From CAYURP01 sp964447175 (GTDB lineage: Bacteria; Zixibacteria; MSB-5A5; SM23-73-2): DNA of 64,000 nucleotides. The translations under genes were made by a program, and so were the position numbers. Shown one piece after another: positions 52,057 to 60,716 of this stretch. Positions within the stretch are counted from its first letter, which is position 1; the number at the start of each line of letters is the position of its first letter. The stretch covers positions 50,220 through 114,219 of the forward strand of contig CAYURP010000002.1 in NCBI GenBank assembly GCA_964447175.1. Reading direction: 5' to 3'. The notes beneath the pieces are model-generated. The model was given only the letters and a program-made list of their open reading frames with translations, did no database searches and was not told the DNA's origin.

Positions 52057-52980
52057 TTAGGAAATACTTTGAGTTTCCAATTTTCCAATTATTTCTTTTA
52101 TACTTTTAATCTTGTGGTTCTCACAATAATCCTTAAGCTCATCTATGATTTTGACAGTAACTTTGGGATCGACAAAATTGGCAGTGCCCACCTGAATCAT
52201 AGAGGCTCCGGCTAATAAGAATTCTAAAACATCTTTAGTGTTCATAATGCCCCCGATGCCCACGATTGGAATATTAACTTTTTGTGCTACCTTCCACACC
52301 ATGGCTAAAGCCACCGGCTTGATCGCGGGACCGGACAAGCCTCCGGTGATATTGGCAAGAAGAGGCTTTCTGGTTTCCGAATCTATTGCCATCCCTATTA
52401 AAGTATTAATCAAAGAGATGGCATCGCATCCTGCCTCCTGGACGGCTAAAGCGATCTGGGTTATGTCAGTCACATTGGGAGATAGTTTCACCATCAAAGG
52501 ATAGGAGGTATTCTCCCTGATGGTTTTTATGATTTGGTGGGCGCTTTCCTCTGTAGCGCCGAAGTGCATCCCACCTTGTTTGACGTTGGGACAGGATATG
52601 TTGATCTCCAGCATATCTATTCCTTTTATCCGGTTCAGTCTTTTCACCACTTTCACATATTCCTCCAGGGTGGATCCGGCGACGTTGATAATTAACCTGG
52701 TATCCAGCTTCTTTAAAAAAGAGAGCTTTTCCTTGATAAATTCGCTCACCCCCACGTTGGCTAATCCGATGGCATTTAGCATTCCGGAGGGGGTCTCGCA
52801 GGTTCTGGGAGGTGGGTTACCCTCCCTGGGATTTAAGGTTATGGATTTGGTGATCACCCCGCCCAGCTTGTTTAAATCGAAGAATTCAGAGTATTCCTCA
52901 CCATAACCGAAGGTTCCAGATGCCACCAGCACGGGATTTTTGAATTTGATCTTACCGATTTTTACAGAGAGGTCAGTCAA
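52057..52980 (-). CDS. pyrD: Dihydroorotate dehydrogenase B, catalytic subunit
   Basis: About 307 residues. FMN-binding oxidoreductase that works with PyrK. VKIGKIKFKNPVLVASGTFG is the opening, and MLEINISCPNVKQGGMHFG and NTLIGMAID are substrate/FMN motifs. The catalytic Cys lies in EINISCPN, the class-B arrangement. An upstream ATG could give 6 more residues, but GGGAGG is 6 nt from the TTG at 52980, chosen here. The start overlaps the pyrK end by 8 nt, indicating an equimolar complex. The NAD-linked class B enzyme is usual in anaerobes and Gram-positives. Confidence 0.93.
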   Translation of the reverse strand: MTDLSVKIGKIKFKNPVLVASGTFGYGEEYSEFFDLNKLGGVITKSITLNPREGNPPPRTCETPSGMLNAIGLANVGVSEFIKEKLSFLKKLDTRLIINVAGSTLEEYVKVVKRLNRIKGIDMLEINISCPNVKQGGMHFGATEESAHQIIKTIRENTSYPLMVKLSPNVTDITQIALAVQEAGCDAISLINTLIGMAIDSETRKPLLANITGGLSGPAIKPVALAMVWKVAQKVNIPIVGIGGIMNTKDVLEFLLAGASMIQVGTANFVDPKVTVKIIDELKDYCENHKIKSIKEIIGKLETQSIS

Positions 52981-53785
52981 GCCACACCTCCCGGGCATTG
53001 AAGATTGGTCCCTCCTTGCATACCCTTTTGTATTCGAATTTATTTTTTTTGCCGTGTTTCACCACGCATCCCATACAAGCCCCCACCCCGCAGGGCATAT
53101 GATTTTCTAAAGAGATCTCACAATTGAGATTATACTCTCTGGCATATTCCGACATAACCTTCAGCATAGCCGGAGGACCACAGGAGAAAACCTTAACCTT
53201 CTTGAAATTCTGGTATTTTTTGGTTTGTTTCAGGAAAAGCTGAGTGGCTGTCCCCTCAAATCCCTGGGTTCCATCCTCGGTGGCAAAGATAACCTCTATG
53301 CCCAGATCCTTTAATTCCTTCAAGCAGAGGAATTCGTCTTTGTTCTTCACCCCATAAAGCAGGTTGATCTTTATGGAATCTGTTTTGTTGTTCCTGCAAA
53401 GCTCTGAGGCTAAAAAGAAAAGCGGGGCAATGCCCATTCCCCCGACTACCAGAATGATATCCTGGCTTACCTTTTTAGGAAGGGAGAAGGCATTGCCTAA
53501 AGGACCTAAGACATCCAGTTCCTGCCCCGGCTTTTTAAAAGATAATAGCTTGGTTCCCGATCCCACCACCTTGAAAAGGACATCAAAGGTTCCTTTTTCC
53601 CTTCCCGTCTTGTGTATGCTGAAAGCCCTTCTTAAAAGAGGGTAGTTGTTATCATTTATCCTTATATGGACAAAGTTTCCGGGGTTTGATTCCCGGGCTA
53701 TCCGAGGCGAGAAAAATCTCAACCTGGAAAAAATCGGGCTTACTCTCTCACAGGAGATTATGGGTATTTTTTGTTGTATAATCAT
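52973..53785 (-). CDS. pyrK: Dihydroorotate dehydrogenase electron-transfer subunit PyrK
   Basis: 270 residues. Ferredoxin-reductase-type FAD/NAD domains followed by a [2Fe-2S] cluster on C232, C237, C240 and C256 (PCGVGACMGCVVK, RVCKEGP). LRRAFSIHKT binds FAD and VVGGMGIAPLFFLA binds NAD. It passes electrons from dihydroorotate to NAD+. It starts 2 nt after the preceding gene and overlaps pyrD, so all three belong to one operon. Confidence 0.94.
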   Translation of the reverse strand: MIIQQKIPIISCERVSPIFSRLRFFSPRIARESNPGNFVHIRINDNNYPLLRRAFSIHKTGREKGTFDVLFKVVGSGTKLLSFKKPGQELDVLGPLGNAFSLPKKVSQDIILVVGGMGIAPLFFLASELCRNNKTDSIKINLLYGVKNKDEFLCLKELKDLGIEVIFATEDGTQGFEGTATQLFLKQTKKYQNFKKVKVFSCGPPAMLKVMSEYAREYNLNCEISLENHMPCGVGACMGCVVKHGKKNKFEYKRVCKEGPIFNAREVWLD

Positions 53786-53787
53786 CT

Positions 53788-55842
53788 TCAGTAGTCAAAA
53801 TCGCTTGGATCTGTATGTGAATCATCTGTTTTCGGCGGTATGACTTCCACCTCGTATAGGTAATATCCACCCACATTCATTATGTCTAAGGAATCAGTCT
53901 CAAAGACCGTTTGCAATGCTGCCTCCTTTGCTGCTTCATCGATATAGTGATTGTTCAGTGAGTTGATTACATCCGCCTCGTAGACCTTTCCATTGAAATT
54001 GTCTATCTTTATCTTGAGAACCACTTTTCCCTTAATGCCGCTTTCCACTTCCGATTCCGGATAAACAAACGGACCTCTGGTCACAGGTTCGGGTGCTAAA
54101 GGGAACATGGGCTGTTGTTCCTGCTCTTGCTGCGCCAGTGAATCTGTTTGTTCCTCAGGGGTAGGTGGTTTTTCATCTTTGGGTTGGGGTTTGGGCTGTG
54201 TTGGTTTTTTTATTCCCAGTTTCAATCTTGCCGCATCGGCATATTTGGAATCAGGATATTTGGCCACCAGCTCCTGATATGCTAAAATCATGGTGCTGTC
54301 TCCCGGATTGTCATATTGTTCCTGAGTCCAGATCAATGCATACTGGGATGCAGGAGCATATTTGCTCTCAGGAAAATCCTGGACTATCTTTTGATACAGG
54401 CTTCTGGCTGAATCTGTATCACCTTGCTCCAGAAGCATTCTCTCAGCCTCTTGAAAGAAGTATCCGGGGAGATGGCTTTTGGCGGAATCCTGGGATATGC
54501 CTAAAAAGGGCCAGGCTAAATCTGCATAATCGGAATTGGGGTATTGATCCCAGAGCTTCTGGTAAAATTCCTTTGCTTTTTCTTTATCGTTTTTGATATT
54601 CCCTAAAATCCAACCGATTGTATAAAGGGATTTAGGGGCAAGCTCACTCTCCGGGTATTTTTCAACCAAAATCTCAAACTCAGATATTGCCGAATCGGGC
54701 TGGTTCATTTCAAAGAGATAAGCTTCGGCCAGAAGGTAGAGAGTGATCTCGGGTTTTTCAGCCTCGGTTAGCTGTTTTTGATATTCCTCCAGTTTAGCTA
54801 GATTGGCGGATCGCTCCAGCGCTTTTTTGCCTATCTCCGATTGGGGTTTATCCTTGGTGGAATTATCATAAAGCTCTTTGGCTTTTTTCAGGTCCAGAAG
54901 TTGATCCTGATATATGCTGCCCATTTGATAAAATGCCTCGCAGGATTCATCGGTTCGGGGGGAGGTCAGTGTTACGTTTTCGTATTCCTTAAGAGCCAGA
55001 TCGGTGGAATCCTGCAAAAAATGCCCCCGGGCGATCTTCAACTGAATCTTAGCCAGATATTTAAAATATTTCTCATCTTTGGATAACTCGTAAAAAACAT
55101 TTATCCCTTCCTCTACCTGATTCATAAGATAAAGACACTCCCCGATTTTGAATTTGGATTCAAAAATCAAAGTTCTATCCCTGGTGAAATTTTTAACCAG
55201 GGAATACTCCTCCTTTGCCTTATCATAATCCTTTTTCAAAAAATAACACTCGGCCATGCGAAATTGGGATTTACCCATCAACTCCTCGTTTTTATAATCA
55301 TTGATAATCAGGGAGTAATTCTTAATGGCATCATCATACTCTTTCTGTTCAAAATGTATCTCACCCAGAACGTAGGCTGCATCCGATTTAAATTTCCTCT
55401 TTTTTTCCGTTTCTAATATGGAATTGAAGGTGATCAGAGCCTGGGAAAGGTTATTCATCCTGTATTGACACAAGCCGATGGAATAATGGCAATCCGGGAT
55501 AAAATCACTTTCCGGAAAGTTGACCAAAAGCTCCTGGAATTTCCGCTCAGCTTTGTTATATTCTCCTTTATAGTAAAAGGATTCCCCTATCAAAAAAAGA
55601 GCATCGTCCACCCATTTGCTGTTGGGATGAAAGGTCAATACCTTGGATGCTTTTTTGATGGCTTCATCGTAATGTGTGTTGGCGCTCCTGTTGGGCTCAT
55701 CCGAGCCGGCTTTTCTCTGGACATCCCGACCCACTTTGAATTCTTTCTGGGCATTGTAAAAGGTATTGTAATAGGTGCAGGAAGAAAAAAGAAGAAAAAC
55801 AATCAAAGGTGTTATCAGAAAAAACTTCTTGAAGGATTTCAT
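53788..55842 (-). CDS. TPR-repeat lipoprotein with TonB-like C-terminal domain
   Basis: 684 residues. A lipobox FSSC follows the signal LIVFLLFSS. Many TPRs fill about 60-560 (WVDDALFLIGESFYYKGEYN, YSIGLCQYRMNNLSQALITF, QFRMAECYFLKKDYDKAKEE). A Pro/Gln-rich linker (about 555-600) leads to a final 90 residues that resemble the TonB C-terminal domain (GIKGKVVLKIKIDNF, IDEAAKEAALQTVFE). The combination suggests an outer-membrane assembly or energy-coupling accessory protein. The gene overlaps the radical SAM gene by 4 nt and ends 2 nt before pyrK, so it is in an operon with pyrimidine genes. Confidence 0.82.
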   Translation of the reverse strand: MKSFKKFFLITPLIVFLLFSSCTYYNTFYNAQKEFKVGRDVQRKAGSDEPNRSANTHYDEAIKKASKVLTFHPNSKWVDDALFLIGESFYYKGEYNKAERKFQELLVNFPESDFIPDCHYSIGLCQYRMNNLSQALITFNSILETEKKRKFKSDAAYVLGEIHFEQKEYDDAIKNYSLIINDYKNEELMGKSQFRMAECYFLKKDYDKAKEEYSLVKNFTRDRTLIFESKFKIGECLYLMNQVEEGINVFYELSKDEKYFKYLAKIQLKIARGHFLQDSTDLALKEYENVTLTSPRTDESCEAFYQMGSIYQDQLLDLKKAKELYDNSTKDKPQSEIGKKALERSANLAKLEEYQKQLTEAEKPEITLYLLAEAYLFEMNQPDSAISEFEILVEKYPESELAPKSLYTIGWILGNIKNDKEKAKEFYQKLWDQYPNSDYADLAWPFLGISQDSAKSHLPGYFFQEAERMLLEQGDTDSARSLYQKIVQDFPESKYAPASQYALIWTQEQYDNPGDSTMILAYQELVAKYPDSKYADAARLKLGIKKPTQPKPQPKDEKPPTPEEQTDSLAQQEQEQQPMFPLAPEPVTRGPFVYPESEVESGIKGKVVLKIKIDNFNGKVYEADVINSLNNHYIDEAAKEAALQTVFETDSLDIMNVGGYYLYEVEVIPPKTDDSHTDPSDFDY

Positions 55843-56798
55843 GGGATATTATCCTTTTGTTGAGCCCAGCCATTTTTCAAGCCTGAATCAAAGAATGCTC
55901 TCTCCGACTCCTGGTATTCCCGGGGTGTGGTTTTTCTTTTCAGTTGATGGTAGTTTTGTGCCTGGTATGCCGGGAAATATTGATCCATTAGACTTACCCA
56001 GACTTGATCCGAGATCTTTTGAAAGATATATTCAAAGGTCTTTTCAGAGCCGGCCAGGTTTGAAGGTAAAACCATGTGTCTTATTATCAAACCAGATTTG
56101 GCTATTCCATCCTGGTTTGTAATTAAGTTGCCTACCTGAGAGAACATCTCTTTGACTGCCGATGTATTGACCTCCACGTAATTTTTCACCCCGGAATACT
56201 CTTCAGCCAACTTGTTATCAGAGTATCTCATATCCACCAAGTATATGTTGATGATTCCATCCAGAAGCCTTAAACCCTCCTGGGACTCATAACCAGAGGT
56301 ATTATAAACTATGGGAAGGGTCAATCCCCACTTTCGGGCAATAAAAATTGCCTCCACTATCCGGGGAATGAAATGAGTGGGGGTGACTAAGTTGATGTTG
56401 TGGGTACCCCGTGTCTGCAGATCCATCATCATCCGGGCAAGTTCTTTTGTGGTGACCACGTTGCCATTTCCCAGCTGGCTTATGGGAAAGTTCTGGCAAT
56501 AAACACATCTTAGACTGCAGTTGGTAAAAAATATGGTTCCCGAGCCTGAATGACCGGATATGGGTGGTTCCTCCCCGAAATGGAGATTGTAACTTGAGAC
56601 CATTACCTCTGGTCCGGAGCTGCACTTGCCCTTGTCTCCCTTGAGACGGTTAACCCTGCAGAGATTTCCGCAAAGACCACAAAAGGTAAGAGCTGATCGG
56701 GCTTCTCTTAATCTTTTTTCTATGTTCATCTGATTCATAATATAAGCGCTGGTGGAAAAATCTACTGTAGTCTGAGGCATCTGCTCTTTAAATAACAT
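55839..56798 (-). CDS. PflX-like radical SAM protein
   Basis: 319 residues. The SAM-cluster cysteines are C94, C98 and C101 (NCSLRCVYCQN). Extra cysteines at 40, 43, 47 and 59 (FCGLCGNLCRVNRLKGDKGKC) and GEEPPISGHSGSGTIFF mark the COG1313 PflX type, annotated as a putative pyruvate formate-lyase activating enzyme, though the true substrate is unknown. No glycyl-radical enzyme is near. It overlaps the TPR lipoprotein gene (ATGA) and is the first gene of the operon. Confidence 0.83.
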   Translation of the reverse strand: MLFKEQMPQTTVDFSTSAYIMNQMNIEKRLREARSALTFCGLCGNLCRVNRLKGDKGKCSSGPEVMVSSYNLHFGEEPPISGHSGSGTIFFTNCSLRCVYCQNFPISQLGNGNVVTTKELARMMMDLQTRGTHNINLVTPTHFIPRIVEAIFIARKWGLTLPIVYNTSGYESQEGLRLLDGIINIYLVDMRYSDNKLAEEYSGVKNYVEVNTSAVKEMFSQVGNLITNQDGIAKSGLIIRHMVLPSNLAGSEKTFEYIFQKISDQVWVSLMDQYFPAYQAQNYHQLKRKTTPREYQESERAFFDSGLKNGWAQQKDNIP

Positions 56799-56851
56799 AA
56801 CGTCGAAAGGTCAGTTCCGGGTATTTAAAAATTTATATAGTGTTTCAAAAA

Positions 56852-57580
56852 TTACACGAAATTTTTTGCAATAACTGGCATTATTTCACCAGCTTTGCCC
56901 AGCAAAAGCTCATCTGAAAGATGGGAAAGATCAGTGGGCTCGAGGTTCACCTCCACCAGATAGGCACCTGAACGTTTAGCCATAAGGGGTAAAGAAGCTG
57001 CGGGATGAACCACAGCTGATGTTCCCACGGAGAAGAAAAGGTCACAGGAAGAGGAGACCTCAAAGGCGATTTTTATGGCATTCTGGGGCAGCATCTCGCC
57101 GAACCAGACCACATCCGGACGAATCTTACCCCCACATTCACATCTGGGCGGAAAATCTTCAGTCTCAACTTCTAAAGTCTCATATATTTTTTCGCACTGG
57201 ATGCACCTGTTGCGTTTGATGTTTCCGTGCAGCTCCACAATATCGACACACCCAGCTCGCTGGTGGAGCCCGTCAACGTTCTGGGTGATCAAGGTGAAAT
57301 TCTCAAAGAATTTCTGAAATTCAGCCAGGGCATAGTGAGCCGGGTTGGGTTTAACCCTTTCGATCAATTCCCTTCTGTATTGATACCATTCCCACACCAG
57401 CTGGGGATTAGCCATAAAAGCATCGAAAGTAGCTAACTCCTCAGGTCGGAATTTCTTCCACAGCCCATTCTCACCCCTGAAGGTGGGAACACCCGATTCA
57501 GCCGAGATGCCAGCACCGGTTAAAACAACCACTTTAGTCTGAGTCACCAGCTTGGATTTTAAAACATCGGAGATTTCCAT
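56852..57580 (-). CDS. cobB: Sirtuin (Sir2/CobB) NAD-dependent protein deacylase
   Basis: About 242 residues. The NAD-binding GAGISAESG (22-30), QNVDGLH (100-106) with catalytic H118, and four zinc cysteines (C126, C129, C147, C149) are present. The Y66-x-x-R69 pair (YQYR) is the class III mark that favours succinyl and malonyl over acetyl groups. An upstream in-frame ATG is less likely, since AAGGG is well spaced for 57580. It is transcribed away from the prolyl oligopeptidase gene. Confidence 0.92.
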   Translation of the reverse strand: MEISDVLKSKLVTQTKVVVLTGAGISAESGVPTFRGENGLWKKFRPEELATFDAFMANPQLVWEWYQYRRELIERVKPNPAHYALAEFQKFFENFTLITQNVDGLHQRAGCVDIVELHGNIKRNRCIQCEKIYETLEVETEDFPPRCECGGKIRPDVVWFGEMLPQNAIKIAFEVSSSCDLFFSVGTSAVVHPAASLPLMAKRSGAYLVEVNLEPTDLSHLSDELLLGKAGEIMPVIAKNFV

Positions 57581-57607
57581 TTTATACCCTTGCATATATC
57601 CAATTAT

Positions 57608-57636
57608 TATATACGAATAACCTCAGTATTAGTCAA
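57608..57636 (-). promoter_or_regulatory. Promoter of the sirtuin gene
   Basis: On the minus strand TTGACT (57636-57631), a 17-nt spacer and TATATA (57613-57608), with TATAAT two bases further. It is about 28 nt upstream of the start codon, with a short leader. Confidence 0.6.
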
Positions 57637-57759
57637 GTTATTTCAGCCCCATCTTCTTACAGTGTAGATTGCAGATGTAAATTCTAAGACTTTGTTTCTC
57701 AAAGACTTAAATCTTATAATTGTTTTATTGGCTCATTCTAATCATAACAAACAGCAGAT

Positions 57760-57787
57760 AAAAAAGGTCAGGCAAAAATGCCTGACC
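57760..57787 (-). terminator. Terminator-like hairpin left behind a decayed gene
   Basis: GGTCAGGC and GCCTGACC form an 8-bp stem around AAAAAT. On the minus strand the stem is followed by six T. It lies 29 nt beyond the stop codon of the remnant at 57816-57923 and ends no living gene, so it marks the former 3' end of that gene. Confidence 0.65.
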
Positions 57788-57815
57788 CATTCCAGGAGCT
57801 AACCCATACATAAAG

Positions 57816-57923
57816 TTATCGCATTAACACCATCTTTTTGGAATCAGAGTAGTCTTAGGTTTCCAGCAGATAAAAATAGGTACCAGATCAAACCCTATCG
57901 TTTCCCTGTTGTGTCAGGTCACA
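57816..57923 (-). pseudogene. Decayed C-terminal tail of a secreted protein (FlgD-like/T9SS-type)
   Basis: Read on the minus strand the codons give TQQGNDRV, a TGA stop, SGTYFYLLET, a TAA stop, DYSDSKKMVLMR and a final stop. SGTYFYxLE...KKMVLMR is the typical end of FlgD-Ig-like/type IX-like C-terminal domains of FCB-group surface proteins. Two stops break it, and no body of the gene remains. A terminator hairpin sits downstream. The rest of the 530-bp gap holds the sirtuin promoter and the prolyl oligopeptidase promoter. Confidence 0.75.
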
Positions 57924-58020
57924 CCCAGCGGGCAAGACCCGACAGAACAAAAACAGTTGATTTTATACTGGAATTTTGTACTGGATAGAAAAATCTACAA
58001 CGGTTTAACAAAAAAAAATG

Positions 58021-58049
58021 TTGCAAAAATCGATTGAATTGGCTATAAT
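58021..58049 (+). promoter_or_regulatory. Strong promoter of the prolyl oligopeptidase gene
   Basis: TTGCAA (58021-58026), a 17-nt spacer and a perfect TATAAT (58044-58049), 62 nt before the start codon. A well-matched sigma-70-like promoter. Confidence 0.65.
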
Positions 58050-58111
58050 TATTATCTAAATGAAGTTCTTTTTACATCTCGATTTCAACTTTTAACCTCC
58101 CGAGGTGCAGA

Positions 58112-60262
58112 ATGTTTAAACCTCTTTATAAAAAAGCCTTTCTTTATCTTTTACTCTCTTTTATTTTTCTTTTTTTAAGCCACTTACCTTCGATCCAGGC
58201 TCAGCCTGAAAAATTAGCGGCAACGGTAAAACCACCCCAGACAAAGGTTTCCCCTGTGGTGGATACGGTTCACGGGGAGATCATTACCGATCCCTATCGC
58301 TGGCTGGAGAACGGTGAAGACCCGGAGGTCCAGAAGTGGACTGAGGAGCAGAATGAATATACCCGCTTCTGGCTGGATCGGTTTCCCCAACGAAACTTCA
58401 TCTACAAACGCTTGGAAGAGCTTATGAGCATCGGATATTTAGGGACTCCGCTGGTTAGAGGTGAGCGGATATTTAACAGAAAGAGAATGGGCACGGAAAA
58501 TCAGCCCGTTCTTTACCTCCGGGAAGGTCTAAAGGGCTCACCTGAGATGGTGATTGACCCCAATACCTGGAGCGAGGATGGGACCATGGCCATGGACTGG
58601 TGGGTGCCCTCTGAGGACGGGTCACTTATTGCCTATGGATCATCGGAGGGGGGAAGCGAGAAAAGCACACTTTACATCCGGGATGTATCCGCGGGTAAAG
58701 ACCTCTCGGATACCATTCCCTATACCCGTTATGCTGAGGTGGCATGGCTCAAGGATAACAGTGGTTTCTACTACACCCACTATCCAGCGCCCGGATCGGT
58801 GCCGGAGGGTGAGGAAAATTACCACCAGCACGTTTTCTATCATAAGCTAAGTACTTCATATAAGGACGATCCACTGATTTTCGGGGAGGGTCGCCCCAAA
58901 GAGGAGATGCCCGGAGTGTCTCTCTCCCCGGATGGCAGATACCTTTTGATCTCTGTATGGCAGGGGTGGGCCAAATCTGAGATTTATTTTAAGGATATCA
59001 AAGAGGGGAAAGAGTTCATCCCCGTGGCTAAAGATCTGGAAGGGCTTTTCTGGGGGAAGATTTTGGATCACACCCTTTACCTGTTTACCAATTATAAAGC
59101 TGCTCATAGTCATATCTATGCGGTAGATCTTAAAAACCCGGAACATGAAAACTGGAAGGAGCTGATTCCGGAAACCGATGCCATCCTTCAAAATTTCGAT
59201 ATAGTGGATAATCACCTGGTGGTCGAAGCTATGGAGAATGCCTATTCCCATCTTAAAATCTATACTCTAAAGGGTGAATTTGAAAAGGAGATTCCTTTGC
59301 CCACTATGGGCACAGTTTTCGGCGTAGCCGGTGAATGGGATTCAAAGGACCTTTTCTTCGGCTTTCAATCCTTTTTTATTCCCATAACGGTTTACCATTA
59401 TGATATGGAATCAGGGAATCTTGAGATTCTGGATCAGCTCAGAGCTGATCTGGATTTCTCCGGATTTGAACACAAGCAGGTTTGGTACGAATCCAAGGAC
59501 GGAACCAAAGTATCAATGTTCATCGTTCACAAAAAGGACCTAAAGCTGAATGGTAAAAATCCCACCCTTTTAGCAGGTTATGGTGGTTTCAACGTATCTG
59601 AGACTCCTTACTTTTCGGAAGGGATTTATTTCTGGCTGGAAAATGGCGGAGTTTTTGCCCTCCCCAACCTCAGAGGCGGAGGAGAATACGGGGAGGAATG
59701 GCATTGGGCAGGTATGTTCGGGAACAAACAGAATGTTTTCGATGATTTCATCTCGGCTGCGGAATGGTTGATCCAGAATGGCTATACCAATCCCGGAAAG
59801 CTGGCAATCTCCGGCGGCAGTAATGGTGGGCTTCTGGTAGGTGCGGCTTTGACTCAAAGACCCGATCTTTTTCAGGCAGTGGTATGCCAGGTCCCGCTTC
59901 TGGATATGGTGCGCTACCACGAATTCGATATTGCCCGGCTCTGGATCTCGGAGTACGGTTCTGCGGAGAATGCTGTGGATTTTAAATACCTCTATGCTTA
60001 CTCCCCCTATCACCACGTTCAAAAAGGGATAGACTATCCTGCTGTTTTTCTTACTGCCGGTGCTTCCGATTCCCGGGTGAACCCGCTTCACGCTTGCAAG
60101 ATGGCAGCCCTGCTGCAGGCATCCACCTCGTCTGATCGTCCTGTTCTTCTATGGGTGGAGAGCAAGGCGGGTCATGGTCAGGGAAAGCCTTTCAGTAAAC
60201 GCATTCAGGAGCGAACAGATATCTACAGCTTTCTTTTCTGGCAGCTTGGAATGATGGATTGA
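58112..60262 (+). CDS. Secreted prolyl oligopeptidase (S9A)
   Basis: 716 residues. A signal peptide (FLYLLLSFIFLFLSHLPSIQA) precedes a seven-blade propeller and the alpha/beta hydrolase domain. The nucleophile is S570 in SGGSNGGLLVG, with the Asp in ASDSRVNPLHA and the His in GHGQGKP. It cleaves short peptides after proline and here is exported, unlike the first S9 peptidase of the window. GAGGTGC precedes the ATG. It is monocistronic. Confidence 0.95.
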   Translation: MFKPLYKKAFLYLLLSFIFLFLSHLPSIQAQPEKLAATVKPPQTKVSPVVDTVHGEIITDPYRWLENGEDPEVQKWTEEQNEYTRFWLDRFPQRNFIYKRLEELMSIGYLGTPLVRGERIFNRKRMGTENQPVLYLREGLKGSPEMVIDPNTWSEDGTMAMDWWVPSEDGSLIAYGSSEGGSEKSTLYIRDVSAGKDLSDTIPYTRYAEVAWLKDNSGFYYTHYPAPGSVPEGEENYHQHVFYHKLSTSYKDDPLIFGEGRPKEEMPGVSLSPDGRYLLISVWQGWAKSEIYFKDIKEGKEFIPVAKDLEGLFWGKILDHTLYLFTNYKAAHSHIYAVDLKNPEHENWKELIPETDAILQNFDIVDNHLVVEAMENAYSHLKIYTLKGEFEKEIPLPTMGTVFGVAGEWDSKDLFFGFQSFFIPITVYHYDMESGNLEILDQLRADLDFSGFEHKQVWYESKDGTKVSMFIVHKKDLKLNGKNPTLLAGYGGFNVSETPYFSEGIYFWLENGGVFALPNLRGGGEYGEEWHWAGMFGNKQNVFDDFISAAEWLIQNGYTNPGKLAISGGSNGGLLVGAALTQRPDLFQAVVCQVPLLDMVRYHEFDIARLWISEYGSAENAVDFKYLYAYSPYHHVQKGIDYPAVFLTAGASDSRVNPLHACKMAALLQASTSSDRPVLLWVESKAGHGQGKPFSKRIQERTDIYSFLFWQLGMMD

Positions 60263-60392
60263 ATTACCGCTTTATGGGAAAATTTGATCTTCTCCTTTAT
60301 CCAAATGTCCGGGCTGAATTCAATTGAATATCCTTTAGGTCAAGAAGAGCACACCAGTGATATTTTATAGAAATGTTAAAAAATAATTTATG

Positions 60393-60421
60393 TTGACATA
60401 ATGAAGAGATTTTTATTTAAT
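60393..60421 (+). promoter_or_regulatory. Promoter of the zinc-ribbon/YbbR/tsaD genes
   Basis: TTGACA (60393-60398), a 17-nt spacer and TTTAAT (60416-60421), 60 nt before the zinc-ribbon gene. The -35 is consensus and the -10 fair. Confidence 0.45.
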
Positions 60422-60480
60422 TAAAACTGAAATGGATAAGTGGACGGAGTGCAATTTAATTGAGAGGGAGGTGGGGAAGT

Positions 60481-60672
60481 ATGGAGAGAGGGTTTCCTGA
60501 GTGTAAAAAGTGCAACTCTGGTGTATTGTTGCCTTTGTCTGATTATGGTAGAGACGGGGCAAGCATTCAATTCAAAGCCTGGGTTTGTTCCAATCCGAGC
60601 TGTGGGTTTTCCATCAGGATAGACAATGGAGAAATCAGCTTTGGCAAAACCATCAGCTACTCATCAAAATAA
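60481..60672 (+). CDS. Small zinc-ribbon-like protein
   Basis: 63 residues with CKKC near the N-terminus and CSNPSC later, a likely four-cysteine zinc ribbon. A conserved-looking loop LLPLSDYGRDGASIQFKAW lies between. A TTG upstream is in frame, but GGGAGGTGGGG is placed for the ATG at 60481. The role is unknown; zinc ribbons of this size often bind nucleic acid. The next gene starts 44 nt downstream. Confidence 0.65.
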   Translation: MERGFPECKKCNSGVLLPLSDYGRDGASIQFKAWVCSNPSCGFSIRIDNGEISFGKTISYSSK

Positions 60673-60716
60673 GAGCTTTCAACAAATCTTTGACACTTCG
60701 TCCACTTGAAAATTAA

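Noticed and set aside
57901..58020. A tRNA or small RNA between the sirtuin and the prolyl oligopeptidase
   Set aside because: No cloverleaf could be drawn; the stretch is explained by the decayed tail and the promoter.
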